From: Candidatus Hinthialibacter antarcticus | Lineage (GTDB): Bacteria; Hinthialibacterota; Hinthialibacteria; Hinthialibacterales; Hinthialibacteraceae | Length of the DNA: 35,424 bases | Reading direction: 5' to 3' | Assembly: GCA_030765645.1 (NCBI GenBank) | Contig: JAVCCE010000002.1 | Coordinates: forward strand, 1-35,424 | Shown here: positions 34,241 to 35,424 of the stretch, one piece after another | Layout of the letters: every line of letters begins with the position of its first letter | Position numbering within the stretch: the first letter of the stretch is position 1 | The notes under the pieces: generated by a model | What the model was told of the DNA's origin: nothing | What the model saw: the letters and a program-made list of their open reading frames with translations, nothing else | Database searches by the model: none | Position numbers and translations under genes: made by a program

Positions 34241-35050
34241 TTACAAAGAAATCCAGAGAATCCACAGTCCGAGTGGAATGACGTAGTATGCAAAGTGATG
34301 CAGTTTGCCGTGTTTGACGATCCACACCAGCAGTTTCAAAAAGACGACGCCGGATACCAGCGACGCAATAAAACCGAGCGCGAGAATATACGCCGGGAAC
34401 GAGGGCGTTGCGTCAGGCAGTTCCAACACGGCGGCGGCCAGGATCGCCGGGATCGACATCAGAAACGAATATTCCAACGCCGTTGAGACGCGGGCGCCCA
34501 AGAGCAGCGAAGTGCAGACTGTCGAGCCGGAGCGGGAGATGCCCGGTAGGACGGCGATTCCCTGGACGAACCCCATCAGCAACGCGAACAACCAGAAGTT
34601 CATCGGGATGTCCGGCGAGGCTTCGTCTTTTTCTCTGACGAACCTTGTCGAGAACAATAACGCGCCAGTCGCGAGAAAACTAAAGCCGACGATGACGAGA
34701 TTGTCGCGGGCTTGTTCAAATTTATCTTTGAATAGAATCACCATGGTCCCGGTGATGACGGTGCTGAGAAATATGGCGAAAATCCATTGGCGGTCGCGGA
34801 CAGCGTCGCTGCTTTTATTCGAGAAATTGAGCGACAACACCATGCCCCACAAGCGGACTCGGTAAAAAATACAAACCGCCAGTAAGGTTGCAAGGTGGAG
34901 TAGGACATCGAAAAAAAGATACTCCGACGCTTTCATCTCGAAGAGCGATTCGAGCACGACCAGGTGCCCGGAACTAGAGATAGGCAGAAATTCGGTCAAT
35001 CCCTGCACCACGGCTAAAACGAGTGCTTTCAGTAATTCCATCAGGTTCAT
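34241..35050 (-). CDS. uppP: Undecaprenyl-diphosphatase (BacA/UppP)
   Basis: 269-aa membrane enzyme, recycling undecaprenyl diphosphate to the monophosphate carrier for peptidoglycan and LPS. Diagnostic motifs are QGLTEFLPISSSGH (16-29), with the catalytic Glu/Ser/His, and PGISRSG (169-175). Several hydrophobic segments follow. Usual family length. The ATG at 35050 lies close to repeat-rich DNA and no strong Shine-Dalgarno was seen; ATG at codon 4 is an alternative. Co-transcribed with the UPF0104 gene. Confidence 0.94.
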   Translation of the reverse strand: MNLMELLKALVLAVVQGLTEFLPISSSGHLVVLESLFEMKASEYLFFDVLLHLATLLAVCIFYRVRLWGMVLSLNFSNKSSDAVRDRQWIFAIFLSTVITGTMVILFKDKFEQARDNLVIVGFSFLATGALLFSTRFVREKDEASPDIPMNFWLFALLMGFVQGIAVLPGISRSGSTVCTSLLLGARVSTALEYSFLMSIPAILAAAVLELPDATPSFPAYILALGFIASLVSGVVFLKLLVWIVKHGKLHHFAYYVIPLGLWILWISL

Positions 35051-35155
35051 GCTTCTTTATGTGTGAATTTTGGAACCGCGACATCATAGATGGAATCACA
35101 ACGCCCACAAAGCCAAGCCTTACTTTTAAAAGCCAGGTAGGGTGCGCTCGCGCCA

Positions 35156-35279
35156 GCAGCCCACCATGCAGAATCCCCCCGGCGTCTTCGACGCCACCCC
35201 CCTTTTTTCAAGGGGGGCATTCACCGCGACAGCATTGGTTTCATAATTACCTGGGGGGATCACGGCAGCCCACCATGCA
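35156..35279. repeat. Direct repeats GCAGCCCACCATGCA
   Basis: An exact 15-bp sequence occurs at 35156-35170 and 35265-35279, spaced 109 bases apart. Between them lies the hairpin GGCGTC-TTC-GACGCC (35181-35195) and the REP-like hairpin at 35197-35217. No gene is supported in this intergenic region. Confidence 0.8.
35197..35217. repeat. REP-like hairpin CCCCCCTT/AAGGGGGG
   Basis: Perfect 8-bp stem with loop TTTTC. Of the same style as the C/G-rich hairpins at 24657-24782. Such sequences are widely dispersed in bacterial genomes. Confidence 0.7.
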
Positions 35280-35381
35280 ATCTTTCAATCATCATGAACG
35301 GCAGGTAATAACCCACCAATATTTCGAATGATGTGGGGAGGGCGAACCTCCTGGTGAGCCGGATAAAACCGAAAGTTTGCT

Positions 35382-35416
35382 CCCTCTCCCCACTGGGAGA
35401 GGGTTGGGGTGAGGGC
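35382..35416. repeat. REP-like hairpin with G-rich tail
   Basis: Stem CCCTCTCCC (35382-35390) / GGGAGAGGG (35395-35403), loop CACT, followed by TTGGGGTGAGGG. The hairpin plus G-rich tail matches the architecture of copy 2 at 24743-24782 (hairpin then GGCGGGGGTTG). The window ends just after it. Confidence 0.75.
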
Positions 35417-35424
35417 TTGGATAT

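Noticed and set aside
35023-35331. 102-aa + strand ORF at the right edge
   Set aside because: It is built from the repeat-rich intergenic DNA and the antisense start of uppP; no domain or ribosome binding site.

Overview
The window comes from a Gram-negative (diderm) bacterium. It has two genes for the LPS inner-core heptose pathway, an outer-membrane porin ending in Phe, a lipoprotein c-type cytochrome and an undecaprenyl-diphosphatase. Five TIM-barrel sugar phosphate isomerases/epimerases (three with Tat signals), a Gfo/Idh/MocA dehydrogenase, a DUF1080 protein, PQQ-type propellers and Thr-Pro-rich secreted proteins with CARDB/PPC-like modules suggest a saccharolytic, probably uncultivated lineage with Planctomycetes/Poribacteria/Hydrogenedentes-like habits. 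The taxonomy is inference; no rRNA, tRNA or CRISPR array was seen.

Layout. 1-243: intergenic with copy A of an 84-nt structured repeat. 244-1749 (-): DEAD-box RNA helicase with an RRM-like N-terminus. 1890-2846 (+): Tat-exported sugar isomerase. 2928-4603 (+): gmhB, heptose-7-phosphate kinase and an internally deleted cupin remnant. 4628-8493 (+): a tight sugar-catabolic operon of DapA-family aldolase/lyase, FGGY kinase, class II aldolase and CbbY-like phosphatase. 8772-11489 (+): large secreted metzincin protease. 11545-13628 (-): CPXCG protein, DJ-1/PfpI protein and a secreted beta-propeller. 13762-14442 (+): yaaA. 14483-14566: copy B of the structured repeat. 14603-15916 (-): exported AGE-family epimerase. 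16011-19611 (+): Tat isomerase, single-TM hypothetical protein, and a cupin/mannose-6-phosphate-isomerase-like protein behind a structured leader. 19817-21991 (+): secreted repeat protein. 22186-26804 (+): putative 3-keto-glycoside cluster (isomerase, dehydrogenase, isomerase, tandem DUF1080), split by a DUF559 nuclease gene carrying REP-like hairpins. 26889-28877 (+): Rep/UvrD helicase. 29233-31022 (+): porin and lipoprotein cytochrome c. 31033-35050 (-): small genes including DUF433 and an antitoxin-like ORF, a Tat isomerase, a UPF0104/LPG-synthase-TM protein and uppP. 35051-35424: repeat-rich intergenic DNA.

Working together: exported isomerases, an exported epimerase, a DUF1080 hydrolase and propellers could process sugars in the periplasm, while the 4.6-8.5 kb operon (kinase, aldolase, phosphatase) and the 22-26.8 kb cluster (redox plus isomerisation plus hydrolysis) handle them inside. 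The non-protein signals most worth following are the two-copy 84-nt stem structure with covarying base pairs (96-179 and 14483-14566), the DUF559 gene with an inverted REP-like pair built into its 3' end (24304-24807), and the multi-hairpin leader with an anti-Shine-Dalgarno option at 18230-18372.
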